A DNA stretch of 64,000 nucleotides from Natrinema marinum (GTDB taxonomy: Archaea > Halobacteriota > Halobacteria > Halobacteriales > Natrialbaceae), in assembly GCF_024296685.1 (NCBI RefSeq), contig NZ_CP100763.1, positions 2,108,001 to 2,172,000 of the forward strand, written 5' to 3'. Positions 45,710 to 54,513 of this stretch are shown here, in pieces (within the stretch, counting starts at the first letter, position 1; each line of letters begins with the position of its first letter). Position numbers and translations under genes: made by a program. Under the pieces are notes generated by a model. The model saw only the letters and a list, made by a program, of their open reading frames with translations. It was not told the DNA's origin and did not search any database.

Positions 45710-45741
45710 ATCCCTCCGGCAGTAGGTATGAGTGCAGCAGG

Positions 45742-45812
45742 GCGCTGGTAGTGTAGTGGTATCACGTGACCTTGCCATGGTCACAACCTGGGTTCAAATC
45801 CCAGCCAGCGCA
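45742..45812 (+). tRNA. tRNA-Gly (anticodon GCC)
   Basis: A 71-nt cloverleaf: acceptor GCGCTGG pairs with CCAGCGC, anticodon stem TGACC/GGTCA around TTGCCAT (anticodon GCC), T-stem CTGGG/CCCAG around TTCAAAT, discriminator A at 45812. No CCA and no intron. Its last 21 bases plus three more are duplicated 149 bases downstream. Confidence 0.95.
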
Positions 45813-45815
45813 CTT
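45792..45815 (+). repeat. 24-base direct repeat, copy 1 (3' end of tRNA-Gly)
   Basis: From GTTCAAATCC to CAGCGCACTT, identical to 45941-45964. The tRNA 3' end is the classic target of tyrosine integrases, so the pair looks like an att duplication bounding a 125-base interval. Confidence 0.7.
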
Positions 45816-45866
45816 TTCGATACTCAACACCGACGAGCGTAGCGAGGAGTTCGAGTATCGAAAAGT
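45812..45866. repeat. Inverted repeat immediately after tRNA-Gly
   Basis: ACTTTTCGATACTC (45812-45825) and GAGTATCGAAAAGT (45853-45866) are perfect 14-base complements around a 27-base loop. The first arm begins at the tRNA discriminator base. It could fold in RNA, affecting tRNA 3' processing, or be a recombination or protein site in DNA. Confidence 0.65.
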
Positions 45867-45873
45867 CGTCCTA

Positions 45874-45949
45874 GATTTGAACTAGACGAGTCGCAGCCCG
45901 GGAAGTGAGCGAAGCGAACGACCCGGAACGTTTCGGCGTAGTTCAAATC
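45874..45949. repeat. Second inverted repeat, sharing its right arm with the duplicated tRNA 3' end
   Basis: GATTTGAACTA (45874-45884) and TAGTTCAAATC (45939-45949) are perfect 11-base complements; the right arm overlaps the second copy of the tRNA direct repeat. A related sequence, GATTTGAGTTA, occurs again near 46034. Confidence 0.55.
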
Positions 45950-45964
45950 CCAGCCAGCGCACTT
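45941..45964 (+). repeat. 24-base direct repeat, copy 2 (partial tRNA-Gly 3' end)
   Basis: Identical to 45792-45815: the T-loop, T-stem 3' side and acceptor 3' strand of tRNA-Gly without the rest of the tRNA. A remnant attachment site is the simplest reading; no integrase gene lies nearby. Confidence 0.65.
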
Positions 45965-46051
45965 CTACCGCGAACAGTTCCAGCGAGCACCGCATCGCGT
46001 GCGTTCGCCATCCGTGTGCCGGACATCGTACTGGATTTGAGTTAGGTCACG

Positions 46052-46930
46052 CTACGCGTCCGACGGTGCCTCACGAACCGTCAGCACGGGGATCGACGAT
46101 GTTCGAACGAGGTGTTCGGTGACGCTGCCGAGGAGGTACCGGTCGAAGCCCGTCCGGCCGTGCGTCCCGACGACGACGAGGTCGATGTCGTGCTCGTCGG
46201 TGTACGCGAGGATCGCCTCCTGAATCGACGAGCCGAATTCCACCGTCGCGTTTGCCGGCTCGACGCCGGCGTCGGCGGCGAACGATGACGCGTCCGCGAT
46301 GATTTCCTCGGCGCTCTCCTCGAGCATCGTCAGCTGAATATCGCTGCGAATGTCGACGCCGAGGCTCGTCGCGGTGATGACCGACAGAAGGTGCAACGCG
46401 GCGTCGTCCGCATCGGCGATGTCGACGCCGGCCTCGAGCGCCTCGCGTGCACAGTCGCTGCCGTCGGTCGGGACCAGCACGTTCCGATACGGATAGGTGG
46501 CCGTCTCGCCGTTCGGTCGGATCGTCAGCACGGGCACGTCCGCGCGGCGAACGACGCGCTCGGTCGTACTGCCGAGCAGGAGCCGCTCGAGGCCCCGGCG
46601 GCCGTGGGTGGGCATGACGACGAGATCGATGTCGCGCGAGTCCGCGTAGTCGACGATCGTGCTGTAGGGGGTTCCCTGACGGACTTCGGTGACCGTGTCG
46701 ACCCCCCGTTCGCGTGCGCGCTCCGTGGCGTCGCGGACGAGCCGTTCGCCCTCCCGCTCGAGGACGTCGACGACATCGCCCCGCATCCGGACGACGCTAT
46801 CCTTCGTCGTGTCAGCGACGTTGAGAACGTGTACCGTCGAATCGTTCGCGTCGGCGATCTCGAGGACGTGGTCGAAGGCGGCCGACGCTCCGTCGCTGCC
46901 GTCAGTGGGAAAGAGGATCTCCGTGAACAT
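46052..46930 (-). CDS. Tandem universal stress protein
   Basis: A 292-residue protein of two UspA domains (about residues 1-145 and 146-290). Each has the start ILFPTDGSDGA or VLVPTDGSDCA and the ATP-binding loop: VMPTHGRRGLERLLLGSTTE in the first and VVGTHGRTGFDRYLLGSVTE in the second, both fitting G-x2-G-x9-G(S/T), so both halves can bind ATP. It follows the amphi-Trp gene by 4 nt, making a two-gene stress unit. Confidence 0.9.
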   Translation of the reverse strand: MFTEILFPTDGSDGASAAFDHVLEIADANDSTVHVLNVADTTKDSVVRMRGDVVDVLEREGERLVRDATERARERGVDTVTEVRQGTPYSTIVDYADSRDIDLVVMPTHGRRGLERLLLGSTTERVVRRADVPVLTIRPNGETATYPYRNVLVPTDGSDCAREALEAGVDIADADDAALHLLSVITATSLGVDIRSDIQLTMLEESAEEIIADASSFAADAGVEPANATVEFGSSIQEAILAYTDEHDIDLVVVGTHGRTGFDRYLLGSVTEHLVRTSSIPVLTVREAPSDA

Positions 46931-46934
46931 GGAA

Positions 46935-47213
46935 CTACCCTCGAACGTCCAGGGACCCTTCCTCGGCCGTCGTCGCCGCTCGCCGCCAGACGAGTTCGAA
47001 CTCGATGCTCTGTTTCGCTTCCGTGTCTCCCTCGGACCAGTCCGACTCGCCCTCGAGTTTGAACGTAATCGGTTCGGACGGGTTCAGTCGCGCGTGCGTT
47101 TCGCCGAGGCCGACCGTCACGTCACCGTCGTCGTCGAGTTGGTCGGCGAGTTCACGGAGGGCATCGGCGATCTCGGTTCGCGACCGTTCCGCTTCGGTTT
47201 CGAGTTCTCCCAT
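46935..47213 (-). CDS. Amphi-Trp domain protein
   Basis: A 92-residue acidic protein. It starts with a helix ETEAERSRTEIADALRELAD, then short strands and the closing segment SIEFELVWRR typical of amphi-Trp domains, a small haloarchaeal/bacterial module of unknown function often beside stress genes. A TATA-like GTTTAAGT (minus strand, 47237-47244) is ~27 nt upstream, giving a leaderless two-gene transcript with the USP gene. Confidence 0.8.
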   Translation of the reverse strand: MGELETEAERSRTEIADALRELADQLDDDGDVTVGLGETHARLNPSEPITFKLEGESDWSEGDTEAKQSIEFELVWRRAATTAEEGSLDVRG

Positions 47214-47301
47214 ATCGTTGCTGACATCGAAGCTCGACTTAAACGGGGATGGATCTCCTCAGGAAAAGGGAATTTCAGTTCGGCGTCCCGATCGTCGGCC
47301 G

Positions 47302-47748
47302 TCAGTCGACGGTCACGACTTCCGGGCCGGTATCGAGCTCGTCACCGTCGTCTGCGAGGTCCTCGAGGGCCAGTCGCAGGTTCCACTTGTTCGCCTTCCA
47401 GATCGAGTCGAAGAGGACGCCGAGGACCGGGACGGAGCCGCCGATGACGTCCACACCGACGTTCGCAATCATGCGGAGCAGCGTCGACTGGGAGACGTCC
47501 ATGCGAGCGGCTTCGGCGACGATATACAGCGAGACGGCCGCCGCGGCAGCGTCCCCGGCTCCGGGAAGGATCCCAAGGATCGGATCGATTCCGACTCGGA
47601 AGTCCGTCAGCGGAACGCGGACCCCTTCGTCCAGCGTGTGGGCGACGATGTGCATTCGCTCGAGCGCGCTCTCGTCGATCGACTCGGGAAGGTCGCCGTC
47701 GATCTCCTCGAGCTCCGAGTGAATTGCCGATATCCTGTCGGTAGCCAT
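47302..47748 (-). CDS. DUF4112 family protein
   Basis: A 148-residue protein with the DUF4112 signature: the helix LERMHIVAHTLDEGVRVPLT, then FRVGIDPILGILPGAGDAAA and GVDVIGGSVPVLGVLFDSIW near the end. The two Pro/Gly-rich hydrophobic hairpins suggest membrane association. Molecular function is unknown. A TATA-like GTTTATCC (minus strand, 47772-47779) ~27 nt upstream supports the start at 47748. Confidence 0.85.
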   Translation of the reverse strand: MATDRISAIHSELEEIDGDLPESIDESALERMHIVAHTLDEGVRVPLTDFRVGIDPILGILPGAGDAAAAAVSLYIVAEAARMDVSQSTLLRMIANVGVDVIGGSVPVLGVLFDSIWKANKWNLRLALEDLADDGDELDTGPEVVTVD

Positions 47749-48147
47749 GCAACTCGATTGGGGACGCGTCGGGATAAACTCGCGGGCGGCCGTGGCAAGC
47801 GCGACAGGAGTCGGCCGACCGATTCCGTCTTCGGACGGAAAGACCCGTTTTGTCGACCCGACGGGGGGTGAGAGGAGAGGCGAACGACCGTTACGGACGA
47901 CGGCTCCGAACGAGCACAGTCAACAACTGATTGCCGGTCTCAAAGTTCGTGTTGACGAGACCGTCATCGATCTCACCTCGTCGATGATCCCCGGTGATCG
48001 ACCGCAAACGGGGGTCCGTCGCTGTATTTTACATATCTTATTCAATCGGCAGAGTATCTCACATATGACTACTGTTATCCGCGACGAGTGGCTTTTATAC
48101 TATGAGTAGCTACAGTCTAATACACGATTGAACGATCAGATCTAGCA
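47749..48147. other. 399-base intergenic region with promoters only
   Basis: No supported gene. The left end holds the DUF4112 promoter. The right ~130 bases are AT-richer with TATA-like elements near 48021-48030, 48091-48098 and 48117-48124; the last is ~28 nt from the HalOD1 ATG. A 14-codon frame from ATG 48065 is open but unsupported. Confidence 0.45.
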
Positions 48148-48501
48148 ATGCAGACGGAACTCTCACCCGCAGACGGCACGGACGACCTCCAGTACGACCA
48201 GACCAACGACCGCTACGTCTTCCGCCACGACGGCGACGGGACCGCGACGATCACCACGACGATCGTCCACGCGCTCGCCTCGATCGCGGACACCGACGTC
48301 TCGCAGGGGGAGTTCTCCCTGTACGACAGCGTCGATCCGGACGCCCTCGAGCGCATCTTTAGCCAGAAAGCCGACGGGACCGAGCGGACGGGCGGCCACA
48401 TCGCCTTCACCGCCCTCGAGCACGAAGTGTACGTCTACGCGAACGGCGACGTCATCATCTACCCGCCCGCGGAGACCCACCGGCCGACCCCCTCGCGCTG
48501 A
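48148..48501 (+). CDS. HalOD1 output domain protein
   Basis: A 117-residue acidic protein. After a ~35-residue Asp/Thr-rich N-terminus the HalOD1 domain follows: TTTIVHALASIADTDVSQGE, then FSLYDSVDPDALERIF (near residues 56-72) and the strand pair IAFTALEHEVYVYANGDVII. A single-domain output protein likely to act with a separate sensor; function unproven. AT-rich upstream region with TATA-like CTAATACA ~28 nt from the ATG. Confidence 0.84.
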   Translation: MQTELSPADGTDDLQYDQTNDRYVFRHDGDGTATITTTIVHALASIADTDVSQGEFSLYDSVDPDALERIFSQKADGTERTGGHIAFTALEHEVYVYANGDVIIYPPAETHRPTPSR

Positions 48502-48673
48502 GTCCGGTCGCGCGACTGCCGTACGCCGCCCTGATCGTTTTTACGCCGTTGCTACTCACTCGTGAGCGCAGCAGACGCAGCGTCCGTCGGTCCCCGGCCG
48601 AACGAATCGACATGGCCTCGAGACCGTGCCGCATGGTACGGCTTTAGGAGCCGACGACCCGTTAGCTGGCACC

Positions 48674-48997
48674 ATGACGATAGTCGCGCTGTTGAGCGTC
48701 GCACCGGTGATCGAGGGCAGCATGGCGGGCGAAGTCGCGAAGGCGGTCGACGCGCTCGAGGAATACGACGTGAGCTACGAGACGAACCCCATGGGGACGG
48801 TGATCGAGGCCGAGACGGCCGACGAGCTGTTCGCGGCGGCGCAGGCGGCCCACGAGGCTGTCGACGCCGATCGGGTGAGTACCGTCCTGAAGATCGACGA
48901 CAAGCGAGCACGCGACGCGCGCGCGTCGGAGAAGGTCGACGCCGTCGAGGAGCACCTCGGTCGGCCGGCCCGGAACTCCGGCGGTACCGACGAGTAG
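48674..48997 (+). CDS. MTH1187/YkoF-like thiamine-binding family protein (UPF0045)
   Basis: A 107-residue ferredoxin-like protein. The core VALLSVAPVIEGSMAGEVAK, then YETNPMGTVIEAETADELFA and VSTVLKIDDKR match the MTH1187/YkoF family, small tetrameric proteins that bind thiamine-like ligands in some members. The Pro-Met-Gly-Thr turn and the acidic Glu after it are typical. TATA-like GCTTTAGGA (48638-48646) lies ~30 nt from the ATG. It is 101 nt upstream of mch on the same strand. Confidence 0.82.
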   Translation: MTIVALLSVAPVIEGSMAGEVAKAVDALEEYDVSYETNPMGTVIEAETADELFAAAQAAHEAVDADRVSTVLKIDDKRARDARASEKVDAVEEHLGRPARNSGGTDE

Positions 48998-49098
48998 CGG
49001 GTCGGGAGACGGGGAGACGGGCAGACGGCCACTCCCGACGACCACCGGCAGAATCCCAACGGACAAACTGTTTTACCACGGAGGCTGAATCCCGTCGC

Positions 49099-50031
49099 AT
49101 GGAAAGTCTCAATCGGATGGCGATCGAGCTGGTCGACGAGGCCCTCGATTACGCCGAGGAACTCAATATCGGTGGCTACGACCTCGAGAACGAATCGACG
49201 GTACTCGACTTCGGGCTCGAGTTCGATGGCGGGATCGAGGCCGGCCTCCTGTTGACGGAGATCCAGACGGCGGGGATGGCGACGCCGAGCTACGAACTGG
49301 GCGACCTCGGCGGCGCGTCGATTCCCTACGTCGAACTCTCGACGGACCAGCCGGCGCTCTCGCTTCTGTGTTCCCAGAAGGCCGGCTGGGAGCTGACCAC
49401 CGACGATTTCGAGGGACTCGGCAGCGGCCCGGCGCGAGCGCTAGTGGCCGAAGAAGACGAGTTCCGTCGCATCGGCTACACCGACGCGTTCGATCTGACG
49501 GCGCTTGCCGTCGAGACCGACGAGGAGCCGACCGAAGCCGCGGCCCAGCAAGTCGCCGACCTCGCCGAGGTCGAGCCCAGCAGCGTCTTCCTGCTGGCCT
49601 ACCGGACCGCGAGCATCGCCGGCAGCATCACGAACGCCGCCCGTGCCGCCGAACTCGCCACGTTCCGACTCGCCGAACTCGGCTACGATCCGCTGGACAT
49701 CGTCTCGGCGACCGGGCGCGCGCCGGTCGCACCCGTCGCGGGCGACGAACGGACCGCCATCGCCCGGACGACCGACGCCATCGCCTACGGCGGCCGAGCC
49801 CACCTCACCGTCCGCGAGGACGCCGGCGTCTTCGACTCGGTGCCGTCGACGGCCGCCGAGGACCACGGCCGGCCGTTCGGCGCGGTCTTCGACGACCTCG
49901 AGTGGGACTTCGCGGAGGTCCCGTCGGACCTCTTCGCGCCCGCGACGGTGACGATCGACGTGATCGGCGGCCCGACCTACGTCCACGGCGAGACGGACGA
50001 GGACCTGCTCGTCGACTCCTTCGACCTGTAG
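49099..50031 (+). CDS. mch: Methenyltetrahydromethanopterin cyclohydrolase
   Basis: A 310-residue enzyme, normal Mch length. It begins ESLNRMAIELVDEALDYAEE and has GGIEAGLLLTEIQTAGMATPS, PALSLLCSQKAGWEL and a conserved GSGPARALVAEEDEF, all Mch hallmarks. In methanogens it interconverts methenyl- and formyl-tetrahydromethanopterin; in haloarchaea, which lack methanogenesis, it is thought to serve folate-type one-carbon metabolism. TTTTACC at 49071-49077 sits ~27 nt from the ATG (leaderless). A 172-codon gene follows after 2 nt. Confidence 0.93.
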   Translation: MESLNRMAIELVDEALDYAEELNIGGYDLENESTVLDFGLEFDGGIEAGLLLTEIQTAGMATPSYELGDLGGASIPYVELSTDQPALSLLCSQKAGWELTTDDFEGLGSGPARALVAEEDEFRRIGYTDAFDLTALAVETDEEPTEAAAQQVADLAEVEPSSVFLLAYRTASIAGSITNAARAAELATFRLAELGYDPLDIVSATGRAPVAPVAGDERTAIARTTDAIAYGGRAHLTVREDAGVFDSVPSTAAEDHGRPFGAVFDDLEWDFAEVPSDLFAPATVTIDVIGGPTYVHGETDEDLLVDSFDL

Positions 50032-50033
50032 CC

Positions 50034-50552
50034 GTGCGGTTCAAGCCGGTCCCCGAACCGCCCGACGATCTCGCGTTCGTCGAAACGGTCCACCTCGCCC
50101 TCCCCGAGACGGCCGGCGCGGTCGATGATTGTTGTGCCCACCTCCTCGAGGAAACCTCCATCGTCGACCGCGACGAGGCGGCGACGTGGCTCGTCTTTCT
50201 GCGCGCGCTCGAGCTCGCGGCCGAGGAGCCGGCTGGCTATCGACGGCGCAGGCCGGGGCCGGGCGACGCGGCTACCGCGCTCGAGCGCGACCGGCTCCGT
50301 CGAGCGTTTCGAGAGCGCGTTGCGGGAGCCGAAGCGGTGCTCGCCGCGCTCGACGGTTCCGATCGGCCGCTGACGGCCGCAGCGGTGGGCGATGCGCTCT
50401 GCGAGGATGGATCGAACGGCGAGCAACGCCCCCGGCGACATCGTATTCGAGACGATCGGGTCGAGCGCCTCCTCGAGTGGGCGGTGCTGCTCGGGTTGGC
50501 CGAGCGAGCCGAAAGTGGATACCGTCTCGCGCGTGGGCGCGAGGAGAACTGA
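50034..50552 (+). CDS. Conserved haloarchaeal protein co-transcribed with mch
   Basis: A 172-residue, mostly helical protein starting at a GTG only 2 nt after the mch stop, so it is translationally coupled. The N-terminal part (FVETVHLALPETAGAVDDCC) and EETSIVDRDEAATWLVFLRA are helical; the last third, ERLLEWAVLLGLAERAESGYR, resembles a winged-helix end. Adjacent Cys47/Cys48-like CC is the only striking feature. No known function; coupling with mch hints at one-carbon metabolism or its regulation, but that is inference. Confidence 0.7.
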   Translation: MRFKPVPEPPDDLAFVETVHLALPETAGAVDDCCAHLLEETSIVDRDEAATWLVFLRALELAAEEPAGYRRRRPGPGDAATALERDRLRRAFRERVAGAEAVLAALDGSDRPLTAAAVGDALCEDGSNGEQRPRRHRIRDDRVERLLEWAVLLGLAERAESGYRLARGREEN

Positions 50553-50569
50553 GAGGGGAGCGGAAGCGT

Positions 50570-51907
50570 CTATTCGTCGGAGAGCCGACCGGGCGACCAC
50601 TCGCCGTCGAACTCCCGGTGCGTGTACGGCTTCGCGTCCTCGCCGGCGTAGGTGGCGACGAGCTGGCCGTCGCCCTCGAGGTGGTACTTGTAGGTCGTCA
50701 GCCCCTCGAGGCCGACGGGGCCGCGGGCGTGGATCTTGCCCGTGCTGATGCCGACTTCCGCGCCGAGGCCGAACCGGTAGCCGTCGGCGAAGCGGGTCGA
50801 GGCGTTGTGAAAGACGCTCGCGGAGTCGATGCTGCGCATGAAGGTGCTCGCACGATCGGCGTCCTCGGTGACGATCGAGTCGGTGTGCTTCGAGCCGTGG
50901 GTAGTGACGTGGTCGATCGCCGCCTCGAGCGAGTCGACGACGCGGATCGAGACGATCAGGTCGCCGTACTCGGTGTCCCAGTCGGCCTCGGTCGCGGCCT
51001 CGACGTCGACGATCTCGCGGGTGGCCTCGTCGCCGCGGATCTCGACGCCGGCGGTCTCGTAGCGGTCCGCGATAGCCGGCAGGAACTCCTCGGCGACGGC
51101 CTCGTGGACCAGCAACGTCTCGACGGCGTTGCAGACCGCGGGGTACTGGACCTTGGCGTCGAAGGCGATGTCCTCGGCCATCGAGAGGTCTGCGTCGTCG
51201 TCGACGTAGACGTGACAGATACCCTCCGTGTGGCCGAGCACGGGGATGCTCGTGTTGTCCTGAATGTAGCCCACGAACGCGGAGCTTCCGCGCGGCATGA
51301 GGAGGTCGATCGCGTCGTCCATCTCGAGGAGGGCGTCGACGTCCTCGCGGGCCTCGACGTGCTGGGCCCAGCCGTCGGGGATCCCGGCGTCGGCCGCGGC
51401 CTCCTCGATGATCTCGAACAGGATCCGATTCGAGTGGAGGGCCTCGCTGCCACCTTTGAGGATCACCGCGTTGCCCGATTTCAGGGCCAGCGACGCGATC
51501 TGGACGAGCGCGTCGGGACGGGACTCGAAGACGGTCCCGACGACGCCGATGGGGACGGCGACCTTGTACAGTTCGAGGTCCTCGTCGAGTTCCCGCGCGG
51601 CGAGGGTCTGTCCGAGGGGGTCGTCCTGGTCGGCGACGCTGCGGACCATCTCCGCGATGCTCTCGATCTTCGACGCCGAGAGCTTCAGTCGGTCGACCAG
51701 CGCCTGCGTGTACTCGCCTTCCTCGAGTAGCCGCTCGCCCTCTTCGACGTCCCGCTCGTTTTCCGCGAGGATCTCGTCGGTTCGGGCCTCGATCGCGTCG
51801 GCGATCTCGTGGAGCGCGCCGCTTCGTTCCTCGTCCCCCAGTTTCGCGAGTTCGAGGGCCGCATGCTGTGCCTCTTCGACGTCTCGTTCGATGTCGGTCT
51901 CAGTCAT
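50570..51907 (-). CDS. proA: Glutamate-5-semialdehyde dehydrogenase (gamma-glutamyl phosphate reductase)
   Basis: A 445-residue aldehyde dehydrogenase-fold enzyme, second step of proline synthesis from glutamate. Cofactor-binding segments [20 protein letters not shown] and [16 protein letters not shown] are clear. The catalytic Cys lies in [20 protein letters not shown] and the C-terminal [20 protein letters not shown] is the ProA signature. Overlaps proB by 8 nt at its start, last gene of the proC-proB-proA unit. Confidence 0.95.
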   Translation of the reverse strand: MTETDIERDVEEAQHAALELAKLGDEERSGALHEIADAIEARTDEILAENERDVEEGERLLEEGEYTQALVDRLKLSASKIESIAEMVRSVADQDDPLGQTLAARELDEDLELYKVAVPIGVVGTVFESRPDALVQIASLALKSGNAVILKGGSEALHSNRILFEIIEEAAADAGIPDGWAQHVEAREDVDALLEMDDAIDLLMPRGSSAFVGYIQDNTSIPVLGHTEGICHVYVDDDADLSMAEDIAFDAKVQYPAVCNAVETLLVHEAVAEEFLPAIADRYETAGVEIRGDEATREIVDVEAATEADWDTEYGDLIVSIRVVDSLEAAIDHVTTHGSKHTDSIVTEDADRASTFMRSIDSASVFHNASTRFADGYRFGLGAEVGISTGKIHARGPVGLEGLTTYKYHLEGDGQLVATYAGEDAKPYTHREFDGEWSPGRLSDE

Positions 51908-52733
51908 CGCTCACACCGTTGATGGGGACGAATACGGTCCCCACGGGTTTGGCAGTAGCGATCTTCTCGAGCACGTCGTGCTCGGTCGACTTCGCGATGA
52001 CGGCCGGAATGCCGTGTTCGCTCACGTCGCGTGCGCCCTCGACTTTCGTCTGGATGCCGCCGAAGCCGTCGGAGGTCGTCTCCGTGATGATCTCCTGGAC
52101 CGTATCGTAGTTGGTGCCGACCGCCTCGATACGCTTGGCGTCGTCGTCCTCTTTCGGGTTGCCGGTGTAGACGCCGCCCACGTCGGTCAGCGTCACCAGC
52201 AGGTCGGCGTCGACGCCCATCGTCGCGGCCGCCGAGAGCATGTCGTTGTCGCCGATGCGGATCTCCTCGGTCGCGACTGCGTCGTTCTCGTTGATGATCG
52301 GGACGACGCCCCAGTCGAGCAGCGTCTCGATCGTGTTCCGGAAGTTCGTGAACCGTTCGGGATTCTCGAGGTCGTGTTGGGTCAACAGCAGTTGAGCCAC
52401 CTTCCGGTCGTACCGGTCGAAGCTCTCGGTGTAGCGGTGCATGAGGTGGCTCTGGCCGACGGTCGACAGCGCCTGGGACTCCTCGACGGTTCCGGTCGGT
52501 TCGCCGATCCGTCCGGTTCCGGCCCCGATCGCGCCCGACGAGACGAGGACGACCTCCTTGCCCCGCGAGAGCAGATCCTCGAGGTCGTCGACGAGTTTAT
52601 CGAGCTTCTCGTCGTCGAGATTGGAGTCCGCGTCGGTCAGGGAGTTCGTCCCGGCCTTGACGACGACCCGTTCGGCGTCGGCGGCGAGCCGCCGCGCTTC
52701 GTCGACGGCCACCTCCTCGAGTCCGTTACTCAT
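51900..52733 (-). CDS. proB: Glutamate 5-kinase, short form without PUA domain
   Basis: A 277-residue amino acid kinase, first step of proline synthesis. It has [17 protein letters not shown] (nucleotide binding), [17 protein letters not shown] (phosphate loop) and [11 protein letters not shown] (glutamate site), then [11 protein letters not shown]. Bacterial ProB has a C-terminal PUA domain of ~100 residues; it is absent here, as in other short forms. Feedback inhibition by proline may therefore differ. Overlaps proC by 8 nt. Confidence 0.94.
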   Translation of the reverse strand: MSNGLEEVAVDEARRLAADAERVVVKAGTNSLTDADSNLDDEKLDKLVDDLEDLLSRGKEVVLVSSGAIGAGTGRIGEPTGTVEESQALSTVGQSHLMHRYTESFDRYDRKVAQLLLTQHDLENPERFTNFRNTIETLLDWGVVPIINENDAVATEEIRIGDNDMLSAAATMGVDADLLVTLTDVGGVYTGNPKEDDDAKRIEAVGTNYDTVQEIITETTSDGFGGIQTKVEGARDVSEHGIPAVIAKSTEHDVLEKIATAKPVGTVFVPINGVSDD

Positions 52734-53502
52734 CGTCGAGCCCGGCCGCGAGTTCCGCGGAGCGTTCTTCGGCCGCCGTCACCGCCGCAGCGACGGTTTC
52801 CTGGACGTCGCTGTCCCAGAGGACCTCCATCCCCTCGATGGTCGTCCCGTTGGGCGAGCAGACGGCGTCGATCAGGTCCTCCAGGTCCTCCTCCGATCGG
52901 AGGACGGTCTCGGCCGCGCCCTTGAACGTCTGGGCGGCCAGCGTCTCGGCGTCGGCTTCCTCGAGTCCGCCCTCGACGCCCGCCTCGGCCATCGCCTGAA
53001 TGAGATAGAAGACGAACGCCGGGCCGCTGCCGTTGACGGCCGTCGCGATGTCCATCTGCTCCTCGTCGATCTCGGCGAACTCGCCGACGTCTGCGAGCAG
53101 TTCGCGCACGTCGTCGGGCACGTCGTCGCCGGTGACGGCCGCGGCCATGTCCCCCGTCTCGGCCGCGAGGTTCGGCATGATTCGGACGACGTTCGCGTCG
53201 GTCCGGGCTTCGACGTAGTCCGTCGAGACGCCGGCGGCGATAGAGAGAAGCGTCTGGTCCGGCGAGAGCTCGAGACCGGAAAGCACCGCGCCGACGATGT
53301 CCGGTTTCACCGCGACGACCACCACGTCGGCGTCGGCGGCTTCCGATACGTCCGACGTGGTCCGCTCGCAGTAGTCGGCGACCGACTCGAGGGCGTCGGG
53401 GTCGAGGTCACACGCGGTCACCGTGTGAGTCCCGGCCCGGTCGAGCCCCTTGATGAGGGCGCTCCCCATGTTTCCGCAACCGATAACGCTCGTCTGTACC
53501 AT
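52726..53502 (-). CDS. proC: Pyrroline-5-carboxylate reductase
   Basis: A 258-residue NAD(P)H-dependent enzyme, the final step to proline. The Rossmann start [20 protein letters not shown] (GxGxxG), [16 protein letters not shown] and the C-terminal [19 protein letters not shown], the ProC signature, are all present. Start at ATG 53500-53502 begins the Rossmann strand; the longer upstream frame is not conserved. First gene of proC-proB-proA. Confidence 0.94.
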   Translation of the reverse strand: MVQTSVIGCGNMGSALIKGLDRAGTHTVTACDLDPDALESVADYCERTTSDVSEAADADVVVVAVKPDIVGAVLSGLELSPDQTLLSIAAGVSTDYVEARTDANVVRIMPNLAAETGDMAAAVTGDDVPDDVRELLADVGEFAEIDEEQMDIATAVNGSGPAFVFYLIQAMAEAGVEGGLEEADAETLAAQTFKGAAETVLRSEEDLEDLIDAVCSPNGTTIEGMEVLWDSDVQETVAAAVTAAEERSAELAAGLDDE

Positions 53503-53678
53503 CTTGTCTAGAGGAACGAACCGAGGCGGACATACCAACTTTGGTTTCGATCGATGTTCAACAGCCGAGTTCGACTTCGGCGATCGGCCGGCCACACCGG
53601 CGGCTGGTGCGCGCGATCTTCACTCGCTGCAACTCCTCCAGAGCCTTAGGTTACATCTGGTGGTACGAGTGTGCCAAG

Positions 53679-54386
53679 ATGAGACGACGACGTATCGTCA
53701 AAGCGGCTGCGTTAGGAGGCATCACTCTCCCGCTCGCCGGCTGTACGAATCGGTCGGCCGAGGGGAACGGTGACGCCGGCGAGAACGACGGGAACAGTAC
53801 GGAAAGCGATGGAAACGGTGCGGGAACCGAGCAAGAAGCGGACGAATCGAACGGGGCCGACCGACAGGAGTTCTCCGGAAACGGATCGAAAGCGGTCGAC
53901 GGCGTCTCTATCGACGGCGGTCTCGTCATCGTCGACGCCGCACACGAAGGGGCTGGTGACTTCCAGGTCCGCCTCGTCCCCGGAGACGACGAGGCCAGCG
54001 AGCTGTTCGCCGATTCGTCGGGCGCGTACGCCGGGCAGACGGCACGGCACGTCGACGGCGGAACGTACCAACTCAGCGTCGTCGCCGGCGGCGACTGGGA
54101 AGTGACCGTCGGCCAGCCGCGTCCGACCAGCGGCGAACGCCCACCGATCTCCCTCAGTGGCTCCGGAAACGAAGTCCGCGGGCCATTCGAATTCGACGGC
54201 ACCCACCGACCGTCGGGCGACCACGGCGGGGAGCGCATCAGCGTCAACATCCTCTCGCCGACCGGCGACGCCCGCGCGTTCGTGTTCCACGAGGACAGCA
54301 TCGATAACCCGCCCGCGTTCGAGTACGAGGGGATCGGCTACATAGAGATCAAATCCGACGGCGAGTGGTCGGTCGAGATCGAGTAG
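53679..54386 (+). CDS. Tat-like lipoprotein of unknown function
   Basis: A 235-residue exported protein. N-terminus MRRRRIVKAAALGG with lipobox LPLAGC (Cys22), then a ~45-residue linker rich in Gly, Asn, Glu and Ser, then a beta-rich domain: DFQVRLVPGDDEASELF, GTYQLSVVAGGDWEVTVGQP and a closing YIEIKSDGEWSVEIE. The pair GGDWEVTV and DGEWSVEI suggests two similar beta-sandwich halves. TATA-like CTTAGGTTA (53645-53653) is ~30 nt upstream. Surface or cell-wall location inferred; no function recognised. Confidence 0.75.
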   Translation: MRRRRIVKAAALGGITLPLAGCTNRSAEGNGDAGENDGNSTESDGNGAGTEQEADESNGADRQEFSGNGSKAVDGVSIDGGLVIVDAAHEGAGDFQVRLVPGDDEASELFADSSGAYAGQTARHVDGGTYQLSVVAGGDWEVTVGQPRPTSGERPPISLSGSGNEVRGPFEFDGTHRPSGDHGGERISVNILSPTGDARAFVFHEDSIDNPPAFEYEGIGYIEIKSDGEWSVEIE

Positions 54387-54513
54387 TCTCGCTGCGGCCG
54401 TTTGCCGCCGAGGAGCTTGTCACCGGACGAATCGGTGGTCGGGCAGTGACGCTCTCCTCGTACGGAGCCGGACCAAGAAGTTTTACCCCTCCCGACTCGT
54501 CGTAGTGACGAGA

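Larger units (their letters stand above)
45441..45741. other. 301-base intergenic region between the ribosomal run and tRNA-Gly
   Basis: Holds two divergent promoters: CTTTTAAG (minus strand, 45497-45504) for the 25-gene ribosomal run and CTTATAC (plus strand, 45703-45709) for tRNA-Gly. I see no gene, RNA or repeat in the ~190 bases between them. Confidence 0.5.

Noticed and set aside
45812..45866. The inverted repeat after tRNA-Gly as a bacterial-type terminator
   Set aside because: The stem is not followed by a T-run and archaeal terminators are usually plain T-runs; kept instead as part of the tRNA-end duplication.
47747..48109. A 120-codon plus-strand frame and its internal 14-codon ORF (ATG 48065)
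   Set aside because: No similarity, mixed composition, overlaps the DUF4112 promoter; the short ORF may be chance in AT-richer promoter DNA.
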